Of a stretch of DNA of 64,000 nt, positions 44,758-55,125 are shown in pieces. Where the stretch lies: assembly GCA_026182355.1 (NCBI GenBank), contig JAPFBL010000003.1:1646001-1710000 (forward strand). Direction: 5' to 3'. The notes under the pieces are model-generated. The model had not been told where the DNA came from. It saw only the letters and a program-made list of their open reading frames with translations, and did no database searches. This DNA is from Hermatobates lingyangjiaoensis (taxonomy: Eukaryota > Arthropoda > Insecta > Hemiptera > Hermatobatidae). Numbering within the stretch: position 1 is the first letter of the stretch; each line of letters begins with the position of its first letter. A program made the translations under genes and the position numbers.

Positions 44758-45656
44758 TACAGAATCAAATACAGTACAGTATCGAAATTGTTAAAAATTT
44801 TGGTATCTTCCCAGCAGTAATTTATATACAATTATATGTACATGTTATGTATATTACATGTAAATTAAACATATCTTATAAACAAATTAAATATTCTACA
44901 ACAGAGTGGATCTGAAATTTTAACATGTCAACTTTCTCCTCTTTTGAAATATTTTTTATTTTCATTGAGTATTTTGGTATCTATAAACTAGTAATTATAG
45001 AATTGGACAATGTCCATGAAATTATTCAATTAATCTTTAAAAATTACAATTTATAATTATGAATGAAAATTATTTTTAAAATACACATAAAATGTTCGTC
45101 AATATTCACTTACTGCACAGGTCTATGAATCAACGTGACAATGCTCCAGTTTATTAATAGAAGATACTCCTATAAAGGCACACTGCACCCTTACGGTACA
45201 CGAAGTTTTACCACTAAGAACTTTCCTCTCTCACCACAGAACTTGTTATCCTTTCATCTATATTGCTTATTATATAACTTTGCAGACTACACTAGACAAA
45301 CAAAGCAGAATGAATTCCCCTAGGGATGATGACCTATCTCTACTAACTCGTTGATAAGTCTGCATATTCAATGCTTTCAAATATTTATTTCCCATTTGTG
45401 TAATTGACTTAATCTCAAACTTATGACACAATGGTGTTACAAGTATCAATACATACATTTTTTTTTGTGTGTTTTAATTTATACCCAAGAGATATGGCAT
45501 GGCGGTTAGCTCGAAACACTGCTAGTCAAGTCACCCCAAACTAAGAAGTTTGGCTGTATAGCTAATATAGTGAAACGTTTGCGTAAGTGGGATGCTTGTT
45601 GTGTTTACCAACCCTCAATAACCCCTGTGTTTACTGTTATTCTTGTGGTCGTGGAA
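44758..45656. other. AT-rich DNA, nothing recognised
   Basis: Overlapping opposite-strand frames at 45,135-45,458 show no motif. 45,490-45,650 is a little less AT-rich but unidentified. Confidence 0.4.
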
Positions 45657-45680
45657 TATATATATATATATATATGTATA
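45657..45680. repeat. (TA)n microsatellite
   Basis: Left border of the cleanest PT-A fold-back. Confidence 0.9.
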
Positions 45681-45900
45681 TCAATGATCAAACCACAATA
45701 AGAAATGGGAAAACAAGACTAAGATCTTTCAACCGTAACAAGCGGTCTTCGTGAGAGTCAAAAACCCAACTGAGTCAGTTGGGTTTTTGACTCTGACGAA
45801 GACCGCTTGTTACGGTTGAAAGATCTTAGTCTTGTTTTCCCATTTCTTATTGTGGTTTGATCATTGATTGTCATTTCACGTGTTTATGTGAAATCTTTTT
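45681..45900. mobile_element. PT-A fold-back, best-preserved copy
   Basis: Arms meet at AACCCAACTGAGTCAGTTGGG near 45,774 and are near-perfect complements over about 90-95 bp. The plus core at 45,793-45,821 reads CTGACGAA, GACCG-CTTGTTA-CGGTT, GAAA. The plus tail is longer, ending with the hairpin TTTCAC-GTGTTTAT-GTGAAA before (TA)n at 45,901. Arm identity suggests relative youth. Confidence 0.85.
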
Positions 45901-45925
45901 ATATATGTATATATATATATATATA
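45901..45925. repeat. (TA)n with an interruption
   Basis: TATATATG-TATATA run between the PT-A fold-back and the PT-K pair; tails of both families enter it from opposite sides. Confidence 0.9.
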
Positions 45926-46097
45926 CATTAGTGAAGGTTGGTAGCAATCCTTCTTGCAAACATGTTTCTAAAAATTTTATGCCAAAGTAGTTTGGGCCAG
46001 TTGATTTTTTTATTCCCCGTGGAACTGCGAAGGTCTTGTAGGACATTAGAGAAACTTTCTAAAAAGTTATCCAAGCAAATTGGCATAACATTTTTAA
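45926..46097. mobile_element. PT-K Penelope terminal repeats, head-to-head pair
   Basis: The minus arm reads GIKFLETCLQEGLLPTFTNV then YIYI into the left TA tract. The plus arm reads QLIFLFPVELRRSCRTLEKL then SKKLSKQIGITFLK into the right TA tract (46,098-46,111). They are opposite-strand copies of adjacent parts of the same frame type, truncated differently. No hammerhead-like core remains because both arms begin downstream of it. Confidence 0.65.
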
Positions 46098-46111
46098 AAA
46101 TATATATATAT
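46098..46111. repeat. (TA)n microsatellite
   Basis: Right border of the PT-K pair. Confidence 0.9.
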
Positions 46112-46127
46112 ACGTTTCCCCTATAGC

Positions 46128-46250
46128 AAATATACTTTACTGTGTAAACAAAGTAACGAGAGTGTTATTTAGAAAAATTGAGAAGCTTGTTGAAAAAACA
46201 AGTAACAGCTAATTTGTGTGTTATTTTCAATTTTTTATATATTATTGATA
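46128..46250 (+). mobile_element. PT-K fragment
   Basis: TGTGTAAACAAAGTAACGAG followed by AGTGTTATTTAGAAAAATTG repeats the sequence found on the minus strand at 38,400-38,470. It is the same part of PT-K, here in plus orientation and without a core. Confidence 0.55.
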
Positions 46251-48400
46251 GTTAAAAGAAGAGCACTGAAAGGTCAATAAAGTTCTATAACTATGATATA
46301 CCATTTAAAAACCTAAACCTGTAGTAGTCAGTACATATATAACAAATAAACAACAGAATATATACTCCGTAGAAAAACAGTAATATAAGAATATAATTCA
46401 GTCCTTTTTGATAAAATAAAAGTTACCTTCAATCTGATGTTTTCTGATCTAATTTTTTTGACATGGTAGTTCGAGATATATACTCGAAGTATATGTAGGT
46501 ATATGTGCTTGTAGGTATATGTGCTCTTAAGCAGCAATTACTATCGCTAAGTAATTTCCTATTAGAATCTAAATTCTTTTAACGCTAAGATATTTTATTT
46601 TAATTGAAAACTCAATAGTAATTTATGGTACAAACTTCATGAATTTTGGTTCTTAGTGACGGATTTGTTAAATTAATCTCAAAGACTACTCATTATATCG
46701 TCCCATGTGCACCTCGAATATTTCTATACGTTTTTATGACAAAAAGGTCTGATAAAAAGTTGCAAAATTGATTCTTTTAACCCATTAATAACCTCGTACA
46801 TATTAATGATAAGAAGTTTGTATGACAACATTTAGAGTAAAGTAAGTTATATTTCAAATCAACCAAATTAAATTGGTGGAGAACAGCAGAAGTTCTGAAA
46901 TGAACTGTTTCCAATTTCCCAAAAGAACAACAGTCAAATCCTACAATTAGCGAACCAATCTTACAATTTATTTATGGCATTATTAAAATTTTACTAATTT
47001 GGAAATAATTTTAGGGGATAATATGAACAGTCTAAAAGTTCATTTAAAGACGAGACGTTTTAATTACTGAGTTTAGTAAATTAAGAACAGGGACGTCGAC
47101 TGTTTACTCTTGTTTAGAAGTTTGGGCCGTAGAGAGAATATTAGAACTGCTAACCCATATTAAGGCATATTTCATTGTGAACCGGCTGAAAATTCCAACA
47201 CCTCTTTTAATATATAGCCTCCTATTCCCTGTATTAAATCTCTCTATTTTAATAATAGCCTGTTTTTTGCTTTACTAATATCCAATTAGCATCCAAATTA
47301 TTGAAGCAAACAGACTGATTACTCAATAGTATCACATTTTTACTCTCAATTAATCTTTTGATTGTAATATCTCATAAAAAAATAAAATCACAGTAAGTTT
47401 ACCTAAATCTTTTAACTGAATTTTAAGACCTGTTACATACCATTGGTAAAAAAGAGTTACACTGTTTAAAAAACAGTCTGAACAGTAAAGCTGTTCAATC
47501 ATATAATTGAAAGTTGACTCGTTTGAAATCTTAAAAAGGTTATCACACATTTGTTTATTAACTATCGTTATTAATTCTTTGAAGGATACAGAAAAAGGTG
47601 GAATATTATAGGAATAATATTTGACACTCATCTTAAACGGATCATTCTCCAGTCCTGTGGAAGCGCCCATTCATGACGGTAATAGAATACCAAAATACTT
47701 TCATGGCCATGCCCCATGCATACGTATCCCCTTTATCTATTTATGTATTCATCTTTCTATTTCTTATTACTACATTTTTTATGTAAGCTAAAAGTTGTCT
47801 TTCTTTTAAACATAATTAATATAAAATTATAATTATTTCAAGTTTGTTTTTTAACAAAATATTGCTAACAACTATTTTACTTTTATAGAAACAGAACTAT
47901 TAGTAAAAAAAATGGCTGACATTTTATAAAAATAGTCTATGTAATAGATAGAGGATGGCTTAAATAAAGATCTGAGCCCATATAATACTATGTATTTAAT
48001 CACATCTACTCCATAATAATTGAAGTAAATAATTATAGTTGGCAATAGATGTTATTAGCCAACAATAAGTATATATACTATACTATTTATTTATTAAACA
48101 ATAAATGAATGTATTGAACTTATAATTTATTAATCCAAAAGAATTGCATATAATTAAGTAGCATATACTTAATATACTTAGGACATACTTCACATAGAAT
48201 ATACTTAATAAAACCGTGCAATTAAATTCTTTCTCTAAAGAATTTACATGAACTGGCAGCATAGGTTCTTATCATTTGATCTTGGCCTTCTTTGTTTACC
48301 TCTCCTGGTTACTGCAGGATTATTTTTTTTCCCTTTACTCCTTTTAATATACCTCTCTCACTTTTTCTCAACGTTATTTATAATTATATTTATTTATATA
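46251..48400. other. AT-rich DNA with one dispersed repeat
   Basis: 48,068-48,152 (TTTATTTATTAAACAATAAA, ATTGAACTTATA, AAGAATTGCATATA) recurs at 51,600-51,685. The 106-codon minus-strand frame at 47,350-47,670 shows no motif I recognise and is not called. Confidence 0.4.
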
Positions 48401-48735
48401 CTAGCAAACGTACCCGTCTTTGACGGAATCAAAAATTCTATTATACTTGGTATTCCAAAATATCAATTATAGTATTATACTAATACTACAATTAGAAGTT
48501 ATAGAATAGTAGAAAATACCATTATTAGTACAGGTCTAAACAAATGCCTCTGTATACAAAGATTAGATTTTAAGTTAGACAAACACAAATCTACAATCAA
48601 TGTTTCAGCTTTATATGTCTTATAGTGGCAATATTTTGTCGGCAAATCGATAGACAGAAATTATTCTAAGGGTACATGTGGCTACTCTGAAGTATGAAAC
48701 GTAAAGAAAACTTGAAATGAGTTAGTTCTAATTAA
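48401..48735 (-). mobile_element. Short Helitron derivative with intact 3' terminus
   Basis: On the minus strand the 3' end reads CCGTC-AAA-GACGG (hairpin), then GTACGTTTG, then CTAG followed by T. A short hairpin about ten bases before CTRR and insertion before T are the hallmarks of Helitron 3' ends. The element carries Helitron 3' sequence (48,401-48,545) joined to Helitron 5'-proximal sequence (48,590-48,735), so the helicase region is deleted. The 5' end itself is lost where the neighbouring tandem repeat begins. Confidence 0.75.
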
Positions 48736-48744
48736 CGTGCTCCC

Positions 48745-49120
48745 AGTCAAAAGCTAGCGCGCAAGCCACTGGGCTACTCTGGTTCCATACCTTACTTTAT
48801 TACCAGTGTTTATTTTGCGCAAATATTAAATTAAAAAAAAATATTTTTGTTGTATTTATTTATAATACATTTGCACTACTGTCATCGGCGAGCAAGCAAG
48901 CTACTGGCTACCCTGGCTAGATCCCTTTACTTTATTACCATCTTTTATATTATCCACATTTTAAATTCAAAAAAATATTTGTTTGTTATATTTATTTATA
49001 ATACATTTGCACTACTGTCATCGGAGATCACGCAAGCCACTGGGCTACTCTGGTCCCATACCTTACATTATTACCAGTATATTTATTAAGCAAATATTAA
49101 ATTAAAAAAAAGTTTACAGT
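48745..49120. repeat. Tandem repeat, 136-bp unit, about 2.7 copies
   Basis: GTCATCGG recurs at 48,881 and 49,017. Each unit contains GCAAGC-ACTGG-CTA-CCTGG, CTTTATTACCA, an A-rich run, and TTATTTATAATACATTTGCAC. The complement of the first block (GAGTAGCCCAGTGGCTTG) is close to a tRNA-type A box and to the SINE head at 59,038, so the unit probably grew from a SINE 5' end. Confidence 0.75.
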
Positions 49121-49133
49121 TATATATACTACA

Positions 49134-50459
49134 TAGCAAACGTACCCGTCTTTGACGAAATCAGAAGTTTCTGTTTTGGTTTATTGCCGTGTGCCTATGC
49201 CTTTCGGCTATAACTCGAAATACACTACATTAGCTGTCTGTCCTTCAGGTTCATGGTAGAAGAAAGAGTTGAAACCTCTGACCCTTGAGCAAGTAAACTA
49301 CATTTGACCATGTGAGAAAAACTCGGTTTCGCTACCTTGTATTCCTGCGTTAGATGAAGTCTCTCTTTGCGACTTAGTTAACGTCATTGCGAAATAGACT
49401 CTGACCGGACTTTGCAATCATTTCAACGTAAACAGACAGTGGCTCGGAATCAATGGTATGTGTAGTATACACACAGACTCCCCAATACCACATCCAGTCA
49501 TTATGTCCGCCTCTATGGTATATCTGTGTAGAGCACGAACTCAGAGTCGTGTCCCGCTGCACAGTTTTGGGGCACTCATGTTTCGTAACATGAAAATTGT
49601 TACTGCTACTAAATTGCAGCATCATTGGTTCTCGTACTTTAAGTTTTTACTCATGAGCAGGCAGTCCAGGAGAAATAAATTCAGAGTCAAGAAATTCAAT
49701 TAGATAATGAACTGCTTCTTCATCACTAATCCAATCTCTTTACTGACTTGTAAGGTCTTTCCTCGGTATGATATAGCATAAGAACTTGTCTGTTGATTTT
49801 TCCTGCCTGTTTGTATTAAGAGTTGAGAATTGCTCGTTTACAAAACTATTTATTCGTAATAGATAGTACATCCTCAACTCTGGGAATCACTTTTTCAAAG
49901 ATGTCAAATACGCAATATATTCATATGCTCCAATGAAATTAAAATCAACTAACAATACCTACTTGCTTCACCTGTGTATTTTCAAAACAAACTTGTCTGT
50001 GAAGTTAGAAAAATACGCTTAAAGCCCTATAACTTCGTTTCTGTACTTATTTATGAATCTACTTAGAGCCTATATTTTAAGTTAGGCATACACAAATCCA
50101 GTGTCAAAGTTTCAGCTCGCCATGACTTATGGTGGCTGAGTTTACTTGTGACAAACGTTTTTGCTTTAAACGTCCATAACTTCACTTCTACGTTGAATTT
50201 CCAAATAATTCAGAGCCTATATTTTAAGTTGGACCTACACAAATCTACTGTAATGGTTTCAGCTTTATATGTCTTATGGTAGCTGAGTTTACTTGTGACA
50301 AAGTTTTGCGGACAAACAGACAAACCGACAAACCGACAAACCGACAGAAATTTTTCTAAGGGTGGATTCGGTTTCTCCAATGTATGAAACGTAAAGAAAA
50401 CTTGAATTGAGTCAGTTCTAAGCAATGTACAGACAAAATCATTATTTTATTTATATAGA
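49134..50459 (-). mobile_element. Helitron, internally decayed copy
   Basis: Minus-strand homologue of 5,605-6,849 across its full length. Its 5' end begins TCTATATAAATAAAAT just inside 50,459; its 3' end near 49,134 has CGTC-AAA-GACG, GTACGTTTG and CTAT in place of CTAG. The Rep domain is absent. Differences from the 5.6 kb copy are scattered single changes and small indels, so both are old. Confidence 0.8.
49230..49640 (-). pseudogene. Helitron Pif1-type helicase, C-terminal remnant
   Basis: The minus strand carries YTIEADIMTGCGIGESVC, then H-I-P-L-I-P, SPVRVYFAMTLTKSQRET, SHGQM, a stop in place of the next residue, and FTCSRVRGFNSFF followed by EPEGQTANVVY. These are the same late helicase motifs as at 6,389-6,742, with the same stop after the H-G-Q position. 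The shared stop means the lesion predates both insertions: it was inherited from one defective source. More stops follow near the end. Confidence 0.8.
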
Positions 50460-53390
50460 TTAAAATATATACACTTTTGTTTCCAATCCTTATGCTTATC
50501 TTGTGACTCTGTCGGGGACCATAACATTGTTGAAGCTTCTTACATTTTTTAATGTTCTTAGTGTAATTTTAAACGTAAAGATAAATATGCTATATAAATA
50601 GGAATATTTGTGTGGGAGTCTATTTCGTCGTATTCGTTCAAAATTGAGTACTTATAGTAATTGTTTAATTGGTAAATGGATTGACTGTTTATTTATAATT
50701 AGGCACGACTAACTTAATTGGGTCAAGCGATGTGTATTTACTAAAACTACTAACACTGTAGAACGAAATTTTACTTCACAAAACCTCTATTAATAAAAGT
50801 CTGTTATCAAGATTCATAAAATTTATAACCACAAAAATAGATCAAGATAACAATTACGGAAAGCAAAACACGAGTAACAGATCAATGTTTGAATATCAAT
50901 TTTGTTTTCATGAGAAAATAAAAACAAACACTCTTCCTTTATTTTTTACTTTCCTCTTCTAATAACAATGTTCTATTCAAAAATCTATCGTATAAGTGTT
51001 CTATGTTCTTTTTAGTTTAGAAATAACATGGAATCGTTAAAAAGTCTGGCTAATCTGCTTTTAAAATATGTATGGTTATTGAGGGTCATCTGTAAACATC
51101 CAAGAAAATTGTGATAATAAAAAACCTGAAACTGTAATTTGTAAGATTGGCATATAATTGTCATATTTTACAGCACTCAATATTCAATCCATATTGAGAA
51201 GAGTAACTCAATTGTACGTTGAGTAAATCTGAGAGTTTTTAAGGACTAAGGCAAGGAGAATGAAGTAAGGTGAATTGAGCTTGTAATGTACAACGATAAC
51301 AGATAGCCAAAACTAGCCAACAATAACCGCTGCTAAAAAGCCTTACAAGAATAAAGAGATGCAGAAACTGTGGATGGATGGATGATAATCTACAATAATT
51401 CAATGAAACTCTGTGCTATGTATTATAATCAATAATAATATTCATTATGTGTTTTAAAAAGATATGAGTCATTATTATCTCAAATATTGTAAAAATTACG
51501 GATATTTATTTCGGATTTTCGACATACATAAGAACTTAGGGTCAATGACTGTCTTATAGATCAGTATTGTATTGTATTTATGTATTATTTGATACATAAT
51601 TTATATATACTATACAATTTATTTATTAAACAATAAATGAATATATTGAACTTATATTTTTTTAATCCATAAGAATTGCATATACAAACTTGTGTGGCCA
51701 CGCTGCAGGTTACACTCTTCGATAGATAAAATTGAAATATACTCAACAATATCCCTTATCATGCAGATAATGTGAATATACTACAGTCCTCATAAACTGA
51801 TTTCATAACATATTATTTTCTTGAATTACTATTTTTTGAGGTTGTAATTCATAGTAGGTATACAAGTGATATGAATTGACTAAAAAAACCATTCACAACT
51901 CTGTGCTCACAAGAAGATCACAGAAAAGAGCATAAAGACATAAAAAAAAATATGGTTTAATGTTAAATGTGAAAGATGGTAATTTAGTCAATACAAAAAT
52001 GGTCACACCGTGGATAATAATATTGAATATGAACACAAAACTGAATTGAAATATGACAATTGAATCATATCGTATAAGCGTTATTACAGTTTTTTTCACT
52101 TATTCATATCTTTTTCACATCACTACTGTCTGTAGAGTGTCTTTAGTTAGTCTTCAGAGGAGTAGAAATGATAAACAGGAGTAGTCAAGAGTATTTGACA
52201 GATACAGGAGACTCCTAAAAATTTTCATGGAACCAAAAGTTTCCTATTTGGGCAACAATTCTGCTTACTGAGTGTAACGAACAATATTTGTAAGATGTTG
52301 TTTTATTTACTTGTAGTGGTATATTTTAATGTCAATTCCGGTTTTTGAGCACCTGACTTGCTAAGACAGATTAGAAGCTCTTGGTAGTGACCGACTCTTT
52401 TCTTTGTTTTCCCTGTAATACGATTTGATAGGCTTATAATTATTAGTGATACATTCATTCCATAGATCAAGGCCTTTAAAGTTTTAATATTTTGTCATAC
52501 ATAGCTGGATATATGTTATGTGTTAACATCGGATGTAACTTCTTTTATATTGTAATTTTACTTTATTATGATTTTCATAAATTATAGTGTACACTAAAAA
52601 AAACACTAAATTAGTTTACACGCTAATTAATTTAGTACGTGACTTTACTAAATTCTAAGCCATTACACAGCACTTTACCAGACATACACGCATGTGTGCG
52701 CACACATGAAAGAAAAAAATGTCGAAAATATACTCAAACCATGTAATTTCTTATGAAATCTGGAAAACGGATTTGGCAATGCACCTTTAAACCCATTCAA
52801 TCATTACTGATTTTAAAATATATAAATTCATAAACCGTATAATGAATAACAATCTAACTCAAAGAATAATTTAATTATATATACGATAAACCACAACTAA
52901 AATTGTCACCACGGCAAGCTGTGGTGAAGGTTTGCTACCGCTCTTAGCAAACCTTTAAAAAATGTTAGTCATTCTAAATTACTTTAGATGGCTAAAGTAA
53001 TTTTGATACTTTAAGTAATCACAGTTACGACACGCCAGATGTGCCTATCACCTTTCTACAGTAAGAAAACTATGATATTGTAGCTAGCTCTTCAAATTTT
53101 TAAGCCATAGTTAAGACTGAAAGTTTGCATATCAATCCAACTAAAACGCTTCTCATATTTTTTTCAAAAAGAATGACAGTAGGTCACAAAGACCTATTCA
53201 TTAAAAACACTAAAATAGAACTCACGGTGAATGAAAAAATTTGTATTGAGTTTACATCAATTACAAAGTTAAAAAAACCAAATCTGTACATAGGTAACAC
53301 TACGAAAGTAATGTTCTACTGTGATATATTCGTCGTTAGAATGGGGTTTATACATTAAATCTAAACTTTAGCTCTACAGCAGTGCTAAAA
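50460..53390. other. AT-rich DNA, nothing recognised
   Basis: Contains the second copy of the dispersed repeat at 51,600-51,685. No gene was recognised; frames at 51,893-52,099 (minus) and 53,125-53,358 (plus) have no motif support. Confidence 0.4.
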
Positions 53391-53671
53391 AGATTTCACA
53401 TAAACACGTGAAATAACAATCAATGATCAAACCACAATAAGAAATGGGAAAACAAGACTAAGATCTTTCAACCGTAACAAGCGGTCTTCGTCAGAGTCAA
53501 AAACCCAACTGAACACTAGATGCAGAAAACATCTGGTGAGGAGTTGAGAAGAGTGGGAGGGAAGAGTGGTATTTTAAAAGGGTGAAAGCACAGGAAAGGA
53601 CTAATGTCCAGAAAGGGATGTTTGGGGAAACAAAGGAGTACAGTAAGAAAAAGTAAAAAAAAAACTATCCG
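53391..53671 (-). mobile_element. PT-A Penelope 3' untranslated region and tail, single arm
   Basis: A complete minus-oriented PT-A tail (GATTTCACATAAACACG through CTTTCAACCG and GGTCTTCGTCAGAGTC) continues past CCCAACTGA into unique 3' untranslated sequence and then into the PLE coding end at 53,672. It is the only PT-A copy that is not truncated within the tail region, and it lacks a TA tract at its tip (GCAGTGCTAAAAAGATTTC). Confidence 0.8.
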
Positions 53672-54013
53672 CTAGCTGTCAACCCTCTTTGAAGAGGCTA
53701 TTGCCCTCGTGACGAAAGTATCAAGTCTGAAGAGACCGTTACTAATGTTTATAATATTAGATCTATTAAATTTAATTAGAGACGATTCAATAATATTTCT
53801 TAACAACATTGATTTTTCATAGGTGATAAATTTAGCTCCTGTCCAATCAATATGATGATTTTCATTTTTTATATGCAAGAATAAGGCACTACTTTTTTCC
53901 TGTCTACTTACGTTATATTGTGATGTTACTACGTTATTACTACTGTGATCAAACCGATGGTGTAATAAGCATCTGTTGTGTTGTGTTCTAATATAAACGA
54001 TAAAGGTATCCAA
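53672..54013 (-). pseudogene. Penelope-like element, C-terminal region of PT-A
   Basis: A 113-codon minus-strand frame reads YIRTQHNRCLLHHRFDHS, SALFLHIKNENHHIDWTGAK, FITYEKSMLLRNIIESSLIK and INISNGLFRLDTFVTRAI. The order H-x-x-x-x-x-H-x-I-D-W-x-x-A-K, then R-x-x-I-I-E-S-x-L-I, then I-N-x-S-x-G-L-x-x-L-D is the conserved ending of EN-positive PLE polyproteins. The stop is followed by about 160 bp before the PT-A hammerhead-like core. The reverse transcriptase and the YIG motif are missing upstream, where the sequence (near 54,020) changes character. This is the copy that ties the abundant PT-A tails to a Penelope-like retroelement. Confidence 0.75.
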
Positions 54014-54792
54014 ATTACCCTCGATATACTATAAAGAGAATACCCACCTTCAACATTGAAAACAACGTGCCCTTCTTAGAAATGTTCATCTAGAAAGAAG
54101 CAATTTGTAGTCTATTCACATTGGCACAAAATGAAAAAAAATCTCGATGTGAGATGAAATATTCAAAAATTTAATAGAACCGATCGTTAATACTTTGGTT
54201 CTTATGTTAACAGAAATAAGACTGTCTTGTATTCTTTTACAGGAACCTTCGCAGTAATTGTAAATAATCACCTAGATTAGAAGCTAGATGTATAAATATC
54301 ACTCTGTTTTTGCATATACAGGACATTTAGAGCGTACTTAGAGCGCCAAGGAAATTTCAAAATCAATCTACCGTTTAGGAACTCTTGGGGTTTATGGAAC
54401 CTGTCATATTAGATCCTAAACATGATTTGACCCAAAGTACTCATTGGTTAAAACATTTTATATTTTCTTTGATAACTGAATATGACAGCAACTTTCAGGC
54501 AGCTCTCCAAATATAAGAACTAAATATCCAAATTAAACTTGGCTAGTTTACACGTCTTTAATTTGAAAGCTGAATCTGTCGACTATTATATTGTCTCAAA
54601 ACGAAAACTTTTATCTCTTGCAGAATCAAAAAGGTTAATAAATTATATCGTAACTCTATAATTAAACATGCAAAAAAAATCAATATTTATTTTTTTTTAA
54701 TTTTACTATTGAATGACAATTCTGGAAAACAGAATATTCCTCTTAACAAAGGATCACCTGCAAGGTCACTGTCAATAGAGTTGCAAAATAAA
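54014..54792. other. AT-rich DNA, nothing recognised
   Basis: Spacer between the PLE fragment and the viral fragment. It may include unrecognisable viral sequence toward its right end. Confidence 0.4.
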
Positions 54793-55125
54793 TGGCCAAT
54801 ACCAGATGTTATAGGCAATCATAACAGGCTTCTCAGTTCTCCTTTCAGGATTGTATTCGTCATCGTCGTGATGTATTAATCTTTGATCAACCTAATGTTG
54901 AACTCCTCTTTTTTCAATTCACCATTGTCAGTGAATATAAAATATGAAAATAAAAATCCAATAAACAGAACGCCTGTTATAATTACCTTCAACGAAGAAT
55001 TTACACGTAACTCTGAATTTAATATCAGACTGAAAAGATATGTGTGGTCATACGTTCTGCTTTCAACATTGAAGGAGTTGGATTGTCCTGTACAACCCTA
55101 CGGACTCCTGCCGAGTGACGCCTAA
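54793..55125 (+). pseudogene. Endogenous parvovirus (densovirus-like) NS1 helicase fragment
   Basis: NS1 is the replication initiator and superfamily 3 helicase of parvoviruses. Decayed pieces of the helicase domain appear in the expected order in more than one frame: WPIPDVIGNHNRL, then FSFQDCI, then a Walker B-like VLIFDQPNVE, then SPLSVNIKYENKNPINRTPV followed by I-I-T, then EFNIRLKRYVW and a short proline-containing end (CPVQPYGLLP). R-T-P-V-I-I-T (motif C) and F-x-x-R-L-x-x-Y-x-W are typical of invertebrate parvovirus NS1. Frame changes lie between the first and second pieces and after the Walker B piece, and in-frame stops are present. The Walker A region and the nuclease domain are not found upstream, and no capsid gene is found. 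It is a dead fragment of about 330 bp. Confidence 0.65.

Noticed and set aside
44727..44915. Plus-strand 62-codon frame
   Set aside because: It overlaps the PLE C-terminus on the other strand and has no motif of its own.
45793..45821. Claim that the PT-A core is an active self-cleaving ribozyme
   Set aside because: The extra base before stem II, the missing GTC directly after GAAA in PT-A and the lack of an obvious helix I make activity unproven. Only the resemblance is reported.
47350..47670. 106-codon minus-strand frame
   Set aside because: No recognisable motif, no homologous copy in the window, and frames of this length occur by chance in AT-rich DNA often enough.
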